Positions 16,315 through 25,031 of a DNA stretch of 50,879 bases are shown one piece after another; position 1 is the stretch's first letter, and each line of letters begins with the position of its first letter. The notes beneath the pieces were generated by a model. The model worked only from the letters and a program-made list of their open reading frames with translations. It was not told the DNA's origin and ran no database searches. Source of the stretch: Ch67 sp964491665 (GTDB lineage: Bacteria > Pseudomonadota > Gammaproteobacteria > Pseudomonadales > Ketobacteraceae); contig CAZBII010000013.1 in assembly GCA_964491665.1 (NCBI GenBank), forward strand, positions 1 through 50,879, written 5' to 3'. The translations under genes and the position numbers were made by a program.

Positions 16315-18648
16315 TCAGGCTTTCTTCGACTTGAACCGCATCAACACATCCGCCAAGGCCGGCAACAACCACATTGCACCCACCATGTTCCAGACGAACA
16401 TGAAGGTCAGCAGGATGCCCATGTCAGCCTGGAACTTGATGTCAGAGAATGCCCAGGTGCCCACACACACCGCCAGCGACACCGCCGTGAAGGTGATCGC
16501 CTTGCCGGTGACACACAGCGTGTTGAAGTAGGCTTCCCGCAGATCCTGCCCCTTGGCCATGAACTCCTGCATCTTCGAGTAGATGTAGATACCGTAATCA
16601 ACGCCGATACCCACGCCCAGCGCGATGACCGGCAACGTGCCCACTTTCAATCCCATGCCGAAGATTGACATCAGGGCTTCGCACAGCAGCGACGTCAGTA
16701 TCAGCGGCACGATCACGCAGATCACGGCGATGAACGAGAAACGGAAAGTCAGCCAGCACATCACGATCACGATGGCATACACCAGCCACAGCATGGTGGT
16801 GGCCGCGCGCTCCACCGTCTGGTTCGTTGCCGCCTCGACACCGGCATTGCCGGATGCCAGCACGAAACGGGCGCCGTCCTCGCGGTCATTTTCGGCCGCA
16901 AACGCCTCCACGGCGCGGGTGGCCACTTTCAGGGTTTCTGCCTTGTGATCCTCCAGGAACACAATGACCGGCGCCAGACTGCAGTTCACGTTCATCAGGC
17001 TGGCCACCATGTCCGACGGCATGGAGTTGTTCAGGATCTCTTCCACCTTGGGAATTTCCTGCCACTTGAGATTGCCCTCGTTGTACCCGGTCACCATGCG
17101 CTTGGACACTGTCACCAGCGACACCGCCGATTGCACGCCCGGTACGTTTTCCATGTGCCACATGAAGCGGTCGATGGCTTCCACAACCGGATAGCTGGTG
17201 CACTTGTCCTGCGGTGTTTCCACCATGACGACCAGTACATCCGCGCTCACGGAATAGTTGGACGTCACGAAGGCGTCATCCTTGTTGTAACGGGAATCCG
17301 GCCACAGTTCGGGCGCGCCCGGGTCCAGGTCACCGGTCTTCAGATCCTTGGCCTTGTAGAACGACCAGCCACCCAGCAATACCGCTACCAGAATGGAAAC
17401 CGTGGCAATGCGCGGATCGGCAAACTTGGACAGGAACAGCCACGCATTCTGCTTGCCCTGCCGTTTGCGCGCTACCCGGTCGATCGCCGCCTGGCTGACG
17501 CCGGTGTAACTGAACAGCACCTTCACCAGAATCAGGTTGGTGAACGTCACCACCAGCGTACCGGCACCCGCCGCAATCGCCAGCTCCTTGATCACGCGAA
17601 TGTCGATGATGTAGAGCGAATAGAAACCGATGGCGTCGCAGATCAGTGCGGCAGCGCCAGCGGCAAACAGCGAGCGGAACACAATTCGCGCCGCAGTAAG
17701 ATTGTCCTGCCCTTCGGCCTTGGCCACCGCAAAACTCTGCACGATCTGCACGCTGTGGCTGATCGCAATGGCGAAGATCAGGAAGGGCACCAGCATGGAA
17801 TAGGGATCAAGTCCGTAACCCAGCAGCGTGATGATGCCCATCTGCCAGATCACGGCGCTCAGGGATGTCAGCGTCACCACCAGCGAGCTGCGCACGCAAT
17901 GCGTGTCGATCAGCAGCAGAACAAAAGTCATGACCAGCGCAATCACGAAGAACATGGCCACCTCGATGGCCCCGTCGATCATGTCACCGATTTTCTTGCC
18001 GAAACCGACGATGTGAATCTTGACCTTGTCGCTCTCGAACTGGTTGCGGATCTTCTCCTCCAGCGCGTGCGACAGCTTGCGGTAATCATGCTTCTCACCC
18101 TTGCTGGCATCCATGTACAGCAGCGGCACATACACGATCGCCGACTTGAAATTGTCACCCACCAGACGCCCCACCTGACCGGAGCGCAGCACGTTGGCCT
18201 GCACCTTCTGCAGCGAGTCCGCCGAGCCGTCGTAATCCGGCGGAATCACTTCGCCGCCGCGGAAACCTTCCTCGGTCACTTCCACCCACCGGGTATTCGG
18301 CGTCCACAGCGACTGGATCTTGGATTTGTCCACGCCCTCGATGTAGAAGGCTTCATCGGTAATCTTGCGCAGCACTTCCAGATACTCGGCATTGAAAATA
18401 TCGCCGTCGGTGACTTCCACCGCAATGCGCAGATCGTTGCCCAGACTCAGTTCATCCTTGTGCTTGAACCAGTTCTGGATGTACTCGTGGTGCATCGGCA
18501 CCATCTTTTCCAGACTGCTGTCCATTTTCAGGTGCGCCGCGAAATAGCCGAACACGATGGTCAGCAGGAAGAAAGCGGCCACGTAGTAATGACGGTAGGT
18601 GAAGACCAGATGTTCGCAGGTTTTGACGAAGCGGCTGTTTTCCAACAT
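16315..18648 (-). CDS. RND/MMPL-superfamily transporter
   Basis: The 777-residue inner-membrane protein has the duplicated RND layout: a first helix near residues 22-40, a large periplasmic loop and a helix bundle (about 225-390), then a second copy of the same arrangement (from about 415, with a bundle near 625-770). The second bundle contains ALGVGIGVDYGIYIYSKMQEF, the sterol-sensing-like helix 4 region that carries proton-relay acids in the family. It belongs to the MMPL/HpnN-like branch often annotated as an RND transporter and usually found with outer-membrane lipoprotein partners. No membrane fusion protein or outer-membrane channel is adjacent. Substrates of relatives are lipids or hydrophobic compounds; here the substrate is unknown. 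Confidence 0.88.
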   Translation of the reverse strand: MLENSRFVKTCEHLVFTYRHYYVAAFFLLTIVFGYFAAHLKMDSSLEKMVPMHHEYIQNWFKHKDELSLGNDLRIAVEVTDGDIFNAEYLEVLRKITDEAFYIEGVDKSKIQSLWTPNTRWVEVTEEGFRGGEVIPPDYDGSADSLQKVQANVLRSGQVGRLVGDNFKSAIVYVPLLYMDASKGEKHDYRKLSHALEEKIRNQFESDKVKIHIVGFGKKIGDMIDGAIEVAMFFVIALVMTFVLLLIDTHCVRSSLVVTLTSLSAVIWQMGIITLLGYGLDPYSMLVPFLIFAIAISHSVQIVQSFAVAKAEGQDNLTAARIVFRSLFAAGAAALICDAIGFYSLYIIDIRVIKELAIAAGAGTLVVTFTNLILVKVLFSYTGVSQAAIDRVARKRQGKQNAWLFLSKFADPRIATVSILVAVLLGGWSFYKAKDLKTGDLDPGAPELWPDSRYNKDDAFVTSNYSVSADVLVVMVETPQDKCTSYPVVEAIDRFMWHMENVPGVQSAVSLVTVSKRMVTGYNEGNLKWQEIPKVEEILNNSMPSDMVASLMNVNCSLAPVIVFLEDHKAETLKVATRAVEAFAAENDREDGARFVLASGNAGVEAATNQTVERAATTMLWLVYAIVIVMCWLTFRFSFIAVICVIVPLILTSLLCEALMSIFGMGLKVGTLPVIALGVGIGVDYGIYIYSKMQEFMAKGQDLREAYFNTLCVTGKAITFTAVSLAVCVGTWAFSDIKFQADMGILLTFMFVWNMVGAMWLLPALADVLMRFKSKKA

Positions 18649-18946
18649 GTTATTTCAGCCCCTCTGGTTGCATGTGCACAGTGGGCTGATTGCCAATTGG
18701 GGAAATGCGATTTCTCATCGCGGGGGACCTCAAGGAAAGGGCCGCTCGCACGGCCAAAAAATTACGTAAAGATGATTGATTTTTTTCAGGATTAACCCAG
18801 ACAAAGAATAATCGGACTTTGGATAATGTCCAATGGGGATGAATGGCCGTTTGGCCACTGTCGACCGGTTTGGCGGCCATTGCCAACCCCTGAAAAAACC
18901 GGGGAAAAGCACCGGCGGCGCGTGAACCACCGGTCAGGTTTTGATC
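18649..18946. other. 298-base gene-free interval upstream of the MMPL gene
   Basis: This interval separates the MMPL exporter start (18648) from the yjiX stop (18947), both on the minus strand. It holds the cstA-yjiX terminator near 18905-18934, an 8-base inverted repeat (AATGGCCG at 18842, CGGCCATT at 18874) and an AT-rich stretch at 18755-18820 that may contain the MMPL promoter. No convincing coding sequence or RNA gene was seen. Confidence 0.6.
18905..18934 (-). terminator. Probable terminator of the cstA-yjiX operon
   Basis: On the minus strand ACCGGTGG (18934-18927) can pair with CCGCCGGT (18918-18911), allowing one G-U pair, followed by a short T-run (18908-18905). It lies just beyond the yjiX stop. 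Confidence 0.55.
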
Positions 18947-19207
18947 TCAGCAGCAGCGCGGACGGTCGCTGCCACTTTCATAGCGGCTGGTCTGCGCCTG
19001 ATCGTAGAATGCGCGCCGCGACAGCACCGGCTGGTCAGGATGCGTGCTGCGCATATGTTCCAGATAGCGCTCGTAATTGGGCAGCCCCAGCAGACGGTCG
19101 AGCGCCTCGCGCCAACGGGCGACGCGACCGGGCGCGGCGGACTGTGCCGGCGGGGCAGCTTCTGCCGGAGACTTTGCATGACAGCAGCCGGAAGAATGCT
19201 CGCTCAT
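18947..19207 (-). CDS. YjiX/YbdD-family small protein
   Basis: This 86-residue protein of the YbdD/YjiX (DUF466) family is the usual small partner of CstA-type transporters. The conserved core is YLEHMRSTHPDQPVLSRRAF followed by the arginine- and cysteine-rich ending SGSDRPRCC. The N-terminal 25 residues are Ala/Pro-rich with two cysteines and a histidine. Its ATG overlaps the cstA stop as ATGA (19204-19207), so translation is coupled. In enterobacteria the pair supports pyruvate or peptide uptake during carbon starvation, although the role of the small protein is unsettled. A probable terminator follows. Confidence 0.9.
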   Translation of the reverse strand: MSEHSSGCCHAKSPAEAAPPAQSAAPGRVARWREALDRLLGLPNYERYLEHMRSTHPDQPVLSRRAFYDQAQTSRYESGSDRPRCC

Positions 19208-21273
19208 GCCCCCGCCTCCAGCGCAAATTCACGGCTGGGCGCTTCCTTCAGCGGCGACGGCTCACCGCGCCAGATCCGCCAGCAGGCCCGCACCGACACC
19301 AGCGTCATGCTGATCACGCAGAAGGCGAACAGCCCGCACAGGGCGGCGTCCACCTGATCGTTGAAGACGATGCGGGACATGTCGTCCAGCGACTTGGCCG
19401 GCGCCAGCACCTGCCCCTGTTCCAGCGCGGCGCGGAACTTGTCGGCATGGGACAGAAAACCCACCCGCACATCCGGGCTGAACAGTTTGTGCCAGCTGGC
19501 CGTCAGGGTCACGATCAGCAGCCACAGGGCCGGCACCGCCGTCACCAGCACCATCCAGCCACGCTGCATCTTCACCAGCATCACGGTGACAAAGAGCAGC
19601 GCCATCACCGCCAGCATCTGGTTGGCAATGCCGAACAGCGGCCACAGGGTGTTGATGCCCCCCAGCGGATCGACCACCCCCTGGTACAGGAAGTAGCCCC
19701 AGCCCGCCACGCACAGGAAGGTGGCCAGCAGGTTGGCGGTCCAGGAATGGGTGTGGCCCAGCGCCGGGAATACGGGGCCCAGCATGTCCTGGATCATGAA
19801 GCGGCCGACGCGGGTGCCAGCATCCAGGGTGGTGAGGATGAACAGGGCTTCAAATAGAATCGCAAAGTGGTACCAGAACGCCATCATGCCCGGTCCGCCG
19901 ACCACGCTGCTGAAGATCTGCGCCATGCCCACCGCCAGGGTCGGGGCGCCACCCGCGCGAGACAGGATGGTGCTTTCGCCGATCTGCTCGGCGGTCAGCG
20001 TGAGCATCTCCGGCGTCACCACAAAGCCCCAGCTGCTGATGACCTGGGCCGCCTGCTCCGGCGTGGTGCCGATCAGCGCCGCCGGGCTGTTCAGGGCAAA
20101 ATACACACCCGGCGTGAGCACACAGGCCGCCACCATTGCCATCACCGCCACAAAGGATTCCATCAGCATGGCGCCATATCCGATCGGCCGGATATGGGAT
20201 TCGCGCTCGATCAGCTTGGGTGTGGTGCCCGACGACACCAGCGCGTGAAAGCCGGACACGGTGCCGCAGGCAATGGTGATGAACAGGAAGGGGAACAGGC
20301 TGCCGGCGAAGACCGGGCCGGTGCCATCGATGAATTGGGTCAGGGACGGCATCTGCAACTCAGGCATGGTCAGCAGGATGCCCGCCGCCAGACCAAAGAT
20401 GGTGCCGATCTTCAGGAAGGTACTCAGGTAATCCCGTGGCGCCAGCAGCAGCCACACCGGCAGCACCGACGCCAGGAAGCCGTACACGATCAGGCCCCAG
20501 GCCAGGGTAGTACCGCTCAGGCTGAACAGCGGCGCCAGCTGCGGGTGAACCGACACCCACTGCCCCAGATACAGCGCGCCAATCAGCAGCACCAGCCCGA
20601 TCACCGACACTTCCCCCACCCGTCCGGGCCGCAGATAGCGCAGGTAGACGCCCATGAACAGGGCAATCGGCACCGTCGCCAGCAGGGTGGACACCCCCCA
20701 CGGACTGCCGATCAGCGCCTTCACCACCACCAGCGCCAGCACCGCCAGCAGGATGATCATGATGGCCAGAATCCCCACCATCGCCAGCTTGCCGGCAAAG
20801 GTGCCGATTTCCTCGCGGATCATGTCGCCCAGGGAGCGACCATTGCGGCGGACCGACGCGAACAGCACCACCATGTCCTGCACGGCGCCGGCAAACAGCA
20901 CGCCCACCACCAGCCAGAGGGTACCGGGCAGATAGCCCATCTGCGCCGCCAGTACCGGGCCGATCAAGGGGCCAGCGCCGGCAATCGCCGCAAAGTGGTG
21001 ACCGAACAGCACGGCCTTGTGGGTGGGAACGAAATCCTTGCCATCGTTGACGACATGGGCCGGCGTCATGCGGCGATCGTTGATCTGCAGAACCCGGTTG
21101 GCGATGAACAGGCTGTAATAGCGGTAGCCGATGGCCGACACCGACACCGCCGTGACCACCAGCCAGAGCGCGTTGATGGTTTCACCCTGATGCAGCGCCA
21201 GTGTGGCCAGGCCGCCAATGGCCAGCAGGCCGGTGAGAATCCAGAGGGGAATGCGCAGCCATGCGAGTTTCAC
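19204..21273 (-). CDS. cstA: CstA/BtsT-family carbon-starvation transporter
   Basis: This 689-residue inner-membrane protein has many transmembrane helices and belongs to the CstA family, which imports pyruvate (BtsT, CstA) and has been linked to peptide uptake. Family features include the early ANRVLQINDRRMTPAHV segment, the FGHHFAAIAGAGPLIGPVLA helix and the SGTTPKLIERESHIRPIGYG loop. The start is a GTG at 21271-21273 with AGGAG eight bases upstream; a longer in-frame ATG at 21423 adds non-conserved sequence and runs into the neighbouring gene. The length fits the family. The partner yjiX overlaps its stop codon. No two-component sensor of the BtsSR kind is next to it. Confidence 0.95.
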   Translation of the reverse strand: MKLAWLRIPLWILTGLLAIGGLATLALHQGETINALWLVVTAVSVSAIGYRYYSLFIANRVLQINDRRMTPAHVVNDGKDFVPTHKAVLFGHHFAAIAGAGPLIGPVLAAQMGYLPGTLWLVVGVLFAGAVQDMVVLFASVRRNGRSLGDMIREEIGTFAGKLAMVGILAIMIILLAVLALVVVKALIGSPWGVSTLLATVPIALFMGVYLRYLRPGRVGEVSVIGLVLLIGALYLGQWVSVHPQLAPLFSLSGTTLAWGLIVYGFLASVLPVWLLLAPRDYLSTFLKIGTIFGLAAGILLTMPELQMPSLTQFIDGTGPVFAGSLFPFLFITIACGTVSGFHALVSSGTTPKLIERESHIRPIGYGAMLMESFVAVMAMVAACVLTPGVYFALNSPAALIGTTPEQAAQVISSWGFVVTPEMLTLTAEQIGESTILSRAGGAPTLAVGMAQIFSSVVGGPGMMAFWYHFAILFEALFILTTLDAGTRVGRFMIQDMLGPVFPALGHTHSWTANLLATFLCVAGWGYFLYQGVVDPLGGINTLWPLFGIANQMLAVMALLFVTVMLVKMQRGWMVLVTAVPALWLLIVTLTASWHKLFSPDVRVGFLSHADKFRAALEQGQVLAPAKSLDDMSRIVFNDQVDAALCGLFAFCVISMTLVSVRACWRIWRGEPSPLKEAPSREFALEAGA

Positions 21274-21365
21274 GCGATGCTCCTGTGTCGATAAGGTGAG
21301 GGCCGGGGCGGCGGTGTAGGGTACCGCAGACGGGAGAAAAACGGGAGCCGGGCTAAACGCAGGAA

Positions 21366-22607
21366 TCAGTTCCACATCGCCGGCAGCGGCCCCGGCCGGG
21401 CAAAGAAATAGCCCTGCCCCCATTCCGTGCCCAGGGACTGCAGCATGGCCAGCTCCCCGGCCCGTTCAATGCCTTCGGCAATCAGATGGTAATGGCGGCA
21501 ACGGGAAAACGAGATCAGCGCCGTCGCCAATGCCTGCCGCTCGGCATCGCAGTCGATGTCCTTGATGAGACTGATATCCAGTTTGATGATGTCGGGCATC
21601 AATTGCAGGATGTGGCGCAGGCTGGCATAACCGGCACCGGCATCATCGATTGCCACCCGCGCACCCCGCCGGCGCAGCGGGTCCAGCCGCTCCCGCAAGG
21701 TCGTGTAATCCTTGATGACCGCATGCTCGGTGATTTCCAGCACCAGATTGTCCAGCGGATCGGCGCCGAACAGCGCGGCCACGTCGTTGTTCAGGATAAA
21801 TTCCGGCGTGAGATTCAGCGCCACAAAACGATCCCCCGGCAGATTCGTCAACACCTGGCGCGCCTTCTCAACCGTCCGCGCTCCCAGGGCATTGGACAAT
21901 CCCACCCGGGCGGCCTGCTCGAACAAGACGTCGGGCGCGATGGGCTCCGGTCCGCAGACACGCGACAGCAGTTCATATCCCATCGTCTCGCCGCTTTGCA
22001 GATCCACGATGGGCTGACCCACCAGCACCAGCCGGTCGTTGGACATGACATCCGAAATCCGCGCCCGCGCCTGCTGCACGCTTTCAAACAGATTCAGATG
22101 CTTGCTGATCAGGGCGCCGGCCAGATCGGCAAACACACGGACCATGGCCAGGTCACGCTCATCCAGATGCTCATCGCCGTAACGGCTGAACGTGCAAAAC
22201 GTGCCGAACACATCGCCGCCCGTCAGCCGGATCGGCACACTGACATGGGCACCCACGGGAAGACTGCGGGTGACCGGCAGCGCGCAGGCCGCCGGCAATT
22301 TCTGCGCGTCGGGGATAAGCTCGGGCAACCGCCCGTCCACCACGCGCTGGCAGTAGCTTTCATCCAGCGGACCGCCCTGCCCGGGCGCAATGATTTCCAC
22401 CCCGTCCTGCGCGTCCACAAAGCGGAACATCCGGCGTCCGTCCACAAACTCAGACACAAACGCGACCTCCATGCCAAGCCGTTTTCGCACCGACTGGACG
22501 AGGCAACTCATTGTGTCAGAAAAGGAATTTTCGCTGTTGGATAACTGGCCGAAAATGGCATCCGCAAGGATGTCGGCCTGACTGGCGCTTTGTAGCACGG
22601 CGTCCAT
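21366..22607 (-). CDS. GAF-EAL cyclic di-GMP phosphodiesterase
   Basis: The 413-residue protein has an N-terminal GAF sensor domain (about residues 25-170) and a C-terminal EAL domain (about 185-405), with no membrane segment. The EAL signature reads YELLSR. The residues needed for metal binding and catalysis appear present: Asn in ALNLTPEF, Glu in LEITEHA, the paired aspartates in AIDDAGAGYASL, Lys in IKLDISLI, and Glu in IAEGIE with QGYFFARP. It should therefore hydrolyse cyclic di-GMP, with GAF ligand binding as control. The ATG has GGAG nine bases upstream. It is divergent from the YjfB-family motility gene and its FliA promoter, which hints at a role in switching between motile and sessile states. 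Confidence 0.92.
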   Translation of the reverse strand: MDAVLQSASQADILADAIFGQLSNSENSFSDTMSCLVQSVRKRLGMEVAFVSEFVDGRRMFRFVDAQDGVEIIAPGQGGPLDESYCQRVVDGRLPELIPDAQKLPAACALPVTRSLPVGAHVSVPIRLTGGDVFGTFCTFSRYGDEHLDERDLAMVRVFADLAGALISKHLNLFESVQQARARISDVMSNDRLVLVGQPIVDLQSGETMGYELLSRVCGPEPIAPDVLFEQAARVGLSNALGARTVEKARQVLTNLPGDRFVALNLTPEFILNNDVAALFGADPLDNLVLEITEHAVIKDYTTLRERLDPLRRRGARVAIDDAGAGYASLRHILQLMPDIIKLDISLIKDIDCDAERQALATALISFSRCRHYHLIAEGIERAGELAMLQSLGTEWGQGYFFARPGPLPAMWN

Positions 22608-22704
22608 GTCTGTCGCTCCTGAATAACCATTGCTCCGGGTATCGAGGTCAGTATAGCCAACAGGTGCAGGAGCGAAACCAGGGGAATTTCGCTGCCCTGG
22701 GGAC

Positions 22705-22731
22705 TAAAGCATTCGGGATTCCGGCCGATAA
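22705..22731 (+). promoter_or_regulatory. FliA (sigma-28) flagellar-class promoter
   Basis: TAAAGCAT at 22705-22712 and GCCGATAA at 22724-22731 are separated by exactly 11 bases. The consensus is TAAAGTTT-N11-GCCGATAA, so the -10 matches at eight of eight and the -35 at six of eight with the core TAAAG intact. It lies 40 bases before a gene of the putative motility protein family. Confidence 0.85.
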
Positions 22732-22770
22732 AATCCATACCCGGCCATCCGAGTTTCAAGAGATTCCTTA

Positions 22771-22971
22771 ATGGATACATCTGCCATCGCCAGCCTGGCT
22801 ACCGACATGTCCAATGTCCGGCTGCAGCAATCCGCTGGCATTGCCGTGCTGAAAAAAGCCATGGATATCCAGGAACAGGGAGCGCTGCAACTGCTGCAGG
22901 CCATTCCGCCCATGCCGACTCTTTCATCCTCGGGCGGCGTGGCGGGACAGGTGATCAACGTTGCAGTTTGA
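22771..22971 (+). CDS. YjfB-family putative motility protein
   Basis: This 66-residue protein of the YjfB family is listed in protein databases as a putative motility protein. It has an N-terminal MDTSAIASLATDMSN, a helical centre (LQQSAGIAVLKKAMDIQEQ), an LLQAIPPMP segment and a small C-terminal tail. It is too short and polar to be a membrane protein. The sigma-28 promoter just upstream places it in the late flagellar regulon, which fits the family label. No flagellar structural genes lie in the window. The actual function of the family is not established. Confidence 0.85.
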   Translation: MDTSAIASLATDMSNVRLQQSAGIAVLKKAMDIQEQGALQLLQAIPPMPTLSSSGGVAGQVINVAV

Positions 22972-23022
22972 AGCGGCGCACGGCAGAAGAATGCGCAGGT
23001 TGCCGGGCTGAAAAATCAGGAT

Positions 23023-23051
23023 TCAGTGCCGCGCCAAACCGTCAGCACTGA
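23023..23051. terminator. Hairpin between convergent yjfB-family gene and hisD
   Basis: TCAGTGC (23023-23029) can pair with GCACTGA (23045-23051) around a 15-base loop, in the gap between two convergent genes. There is no strong T-run, so this is a weak call. Confidence 0.3.
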
Positions 23052-23061
23052 TCCGGACCGC

Positions 23062-24366
23062 TTATTTCAGGATGCGATACTCCGCCGAGCGCGCATGCGC
23101 GGTCAGGCTTTCCCCCCGCGCCAATACCGACGCCACCTTGCCCAGCTGACTGGCGCCTTCCGGCGAACAGTGAATCAGTGACGTGCGTTTCTGGAAATCG
23201 TACACACCCAGCGGCGAGGAGTAGCGCGCGGTACTGGACGTGGGCAGCACGTGATTGGGACCGGCGCAGTAATCGCCAATGGCTTCCGGCGTGTGCCGAC
23301 CCATGAACATTGCACCGGCATGACGGATTTTTTCCGCCAGCGCCACCGGATCTTCCACCGACAGTTCCAGATGCTCCGGCGCGATGCGATTGGTGATGTC
23401 CGCCGCCTGCTGCAGATCCTTTACCAGAATCAGCGCACCGCGATTTTTCAGCGACACGCGGGCAATGCTTTCGCGCTCCAGCGTCGGCAGCAGACGCGCC
23501 ATCGCCGCTTTCACTTTCTGCAGAAATTCACGGTCGGGGGAAATCAGGATCGACTGCGCGTCTTCGTCGTGCTCAGCCTGTGAGAACAGGTCCAGCGCAA
23601 TCCAGTCGGGATCGGTTTTGCCATCGCACACCACGAGAATTTCCGACGGGCCGGCAATCATGTCGATGCCCACCTGGCCGAACACCATGCGCTTGGCGGT
23701 GGCGACATAAATGTTGCCGGGGCCGACGATCTTGTCGACGCGCGGAACGGTCTGCGTGCCGTAAGCCAGCGCGGCCACCGCCTGCGCCCCGCCCACTGTA
23801 ATGACCTTGTCCACGCCGGCAATCGCCGCCGCCGCAAACACCATTTCGTTCACTTCGCCGCCGGGCGTCGGCACCACCATGATGACTTCCTGCACGCCCG
23901 CCACTTTTGCGGGAATGGCATTCATCAGCACGGACGACGGATAGGACGCCTTGCCGCCCGGCACGTAAATGCCGACGCGATCCAGCGGGGTAATTTTCTG
24001 GCCCAGCACGGTGCCGTCGGCTTCGGTGTACTGCCAGGAATCCTGCTTCTGGTGTTCGTGATAGACGCGAATGCGGTGCGCCGCCATTTCCAGCGCTTTC
24101 AGTTGCGGCGTGGACACTTTCTCCAGCGCCTGTTGCAGACGCGCCAGCGGCACCACCAGTTCGGCAGCCGACTGCACATTCAGCCGATCGAATTTCTGCG
24201 TGTACGCCAGCAGCGCTTCGTCGTCGCGCTTGCGCACTTCGGTGACGATCTCGGTTACCGCGTGCAACACCTGATGATCCGACACACTTTCCCAGGCCAG
24301 CAGCGCGTCAAGACGCTGCGCAAAATCCGGTTGGCTGGCATCCAGTTCAGTGATGTCGAAATTCAT
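23062..24366 (-). CDS. hisD: Histidinol dehydrogenase
   Basis: This 434-residue enzyme oxidises L-histidinol to L-histidine in two NAD-dependent steps, the last two of histidine synthesis. Family segments include YVPGGKASYPSSVLMNAIPA, KIVGPGNIYVATAKRMVFG, IAGPSEILVV and the zinc and substrate region QAEHDEDAQSILIS. A second conserved region reads NRIAPEHLEL, followed by the ending GPNHVLPT. The start at 24366 is chosen for its GAGG site and its match to the family N-terminus; a further-upstream ATG at 24405 is unlikely. It lies 10 bases after hisG and is the last gene of the mla-to-his run. The usual neighbour hisC is absent. Confidence 0.97.
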   Translation of the reverse strand: MNFDITELDASQPDFAQRLDALLAWESVSDHQVLHAVTEIVTEVRKRDDEALLAYTQKFDRLNVQSAAELVVPLARLQQALEKVSTPQLKALEMAAHRIRVYHEHQKQDSWQYTEADGTVLGQKITPLDRVGIYVPGGKASYPSSVLMNAIPAKVAGVQEVIMVVPTPGGEVNEMVFAAAAIAGVDKVITVGGAQAVAALAYGTQTVPRVDKIVGPGNIYVATAKRMVFGQVGIDMIAGPSEILVVCDGKTDPDWIALDLFSQAEHDEDAQSILISPDREFLQKVKAAMARLLPTLERESIARVSLKNRGALILVKDLQQAADITNRIAPEHLELSVEDPVALAEKIRHAGAMFMGRHTPEAIGDYCAGPNHVLPTSSTARYSSPLGVYDFQKRTSLIHCSPEGASQLGKVASVLARGESLTAHARSAEYRILK

Positions 24367-24376
24367 GGGTGTTACC

Positions 24377-25018
24377 TCATTTGTTTGCGTTGTCCACCGC
24401 CACACTCAGCTGGTCGATCAGTTTCTGGATCGCCGCGTGCTTGGTTTTCATCGACGCCTTGTTGACGATCAGGCGCGAACTGATTTCCGCGATCAGCTCG
24501 GTCGGCTCCAGACCGTTGGCACGCAGCGTATTGCCGGTGTCGACGATGTCGACAATCTTGTCCGCCAGTCCCACCAGCGGCGCCAGTTCCATCGAGCCGT
24601 ACAGCTTGATCACTTCCACTTGCTCGCCCTTTTCGGCGTAGTAGCGTTTGGTGATGTTGATGAATTTGGTCGCCACGCGCAAACGGCCGTTGACCGGTTC
24701 CGGATTCGTCTTCGCCGCCACCATCAGTCTGCAGCGGGAGATTTTCAGGTCCAACGGTTCGTACATGCCGCGCGCGCCGTGCTCCATCAGCACATCCTTG
24801 CCCGCCACGCCGATATCCGCCGCGCCATGCTCGACAAAGGTCGGCACGTCAGTGGCGCGGATGATGATGATTTCCACATTGGGATCAGTGGTGGGAAAAA
24901 TCAGCTTGCGGCTTTTGGACGGCTCTTCCAGCAGCTCGATCCCCGCCGTTTTCAGCAGCGGCAGGGTCTCGTTCAGGATGCGGCCTTTGGACAGCGCGAT
25001 GCGCAGTTGGGCAGTCAT
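24377..25018 (-). CDS. hisG: ATP phosphoribosyltransferase, short form
   Basis: This is the first enzyme of histidine synthesis, joining ATP and PRPP. The 213-residue product has the short-form fold: an N-terminal ALSKGRILNETLPLL, the RATDVPTFVEHGAADIGVAG segment and the PRPP-loop-like sequence LADKIVDIVDTGNTLRANGL near residue 150. It lacks the C-terminal histidine-binding regulatory domain of the long form, so activity and feedback control should depend on a HisZ subunit encoded elsewhere. It lies between murA and hisD with short gaps of 13 and 10 bases, an order shared with pseudomonads and other gammaproteobacteria. Confidence 0.97.
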   Translation of the reverse strand: MTAQLRIALSKGRILNETLPLLKTAGIELLEEPSKSRKLIFPTTDPNVEIIIIRATDVPTFVEHGAADIGVAGKDVLMEHGARGMYEPLDLKISRCRLMVAAKTNPEPVNGRLRVATKFINITKRYYAEKGEQVEVIKLYGSMELAPLVGLADKIVDIVDTGNTLRANGLEPTELIAEISSRLIVNKASMKTKHAAIQKLIDQLSVAVDNANK

Positions 25019-25031
25019 GTTTCGTTCCCGT

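Noticed and set aside
16945..18795. A 616-codon open frame opposite the MMPL transporter
   Set aside because: The His/Gln/Arg-rich translation is typical of an antisense shadow, and the MMPL frame has clear transmembrane and family motifs.
18842..18881. Inverted repeat AATGGCCG ... CGGCCATT
   Set aside because: The arms are only 8 bases with a 24-base spacer and no T-run. It lies in a gene-free stretch but has no supporting context as an operator or terminator.
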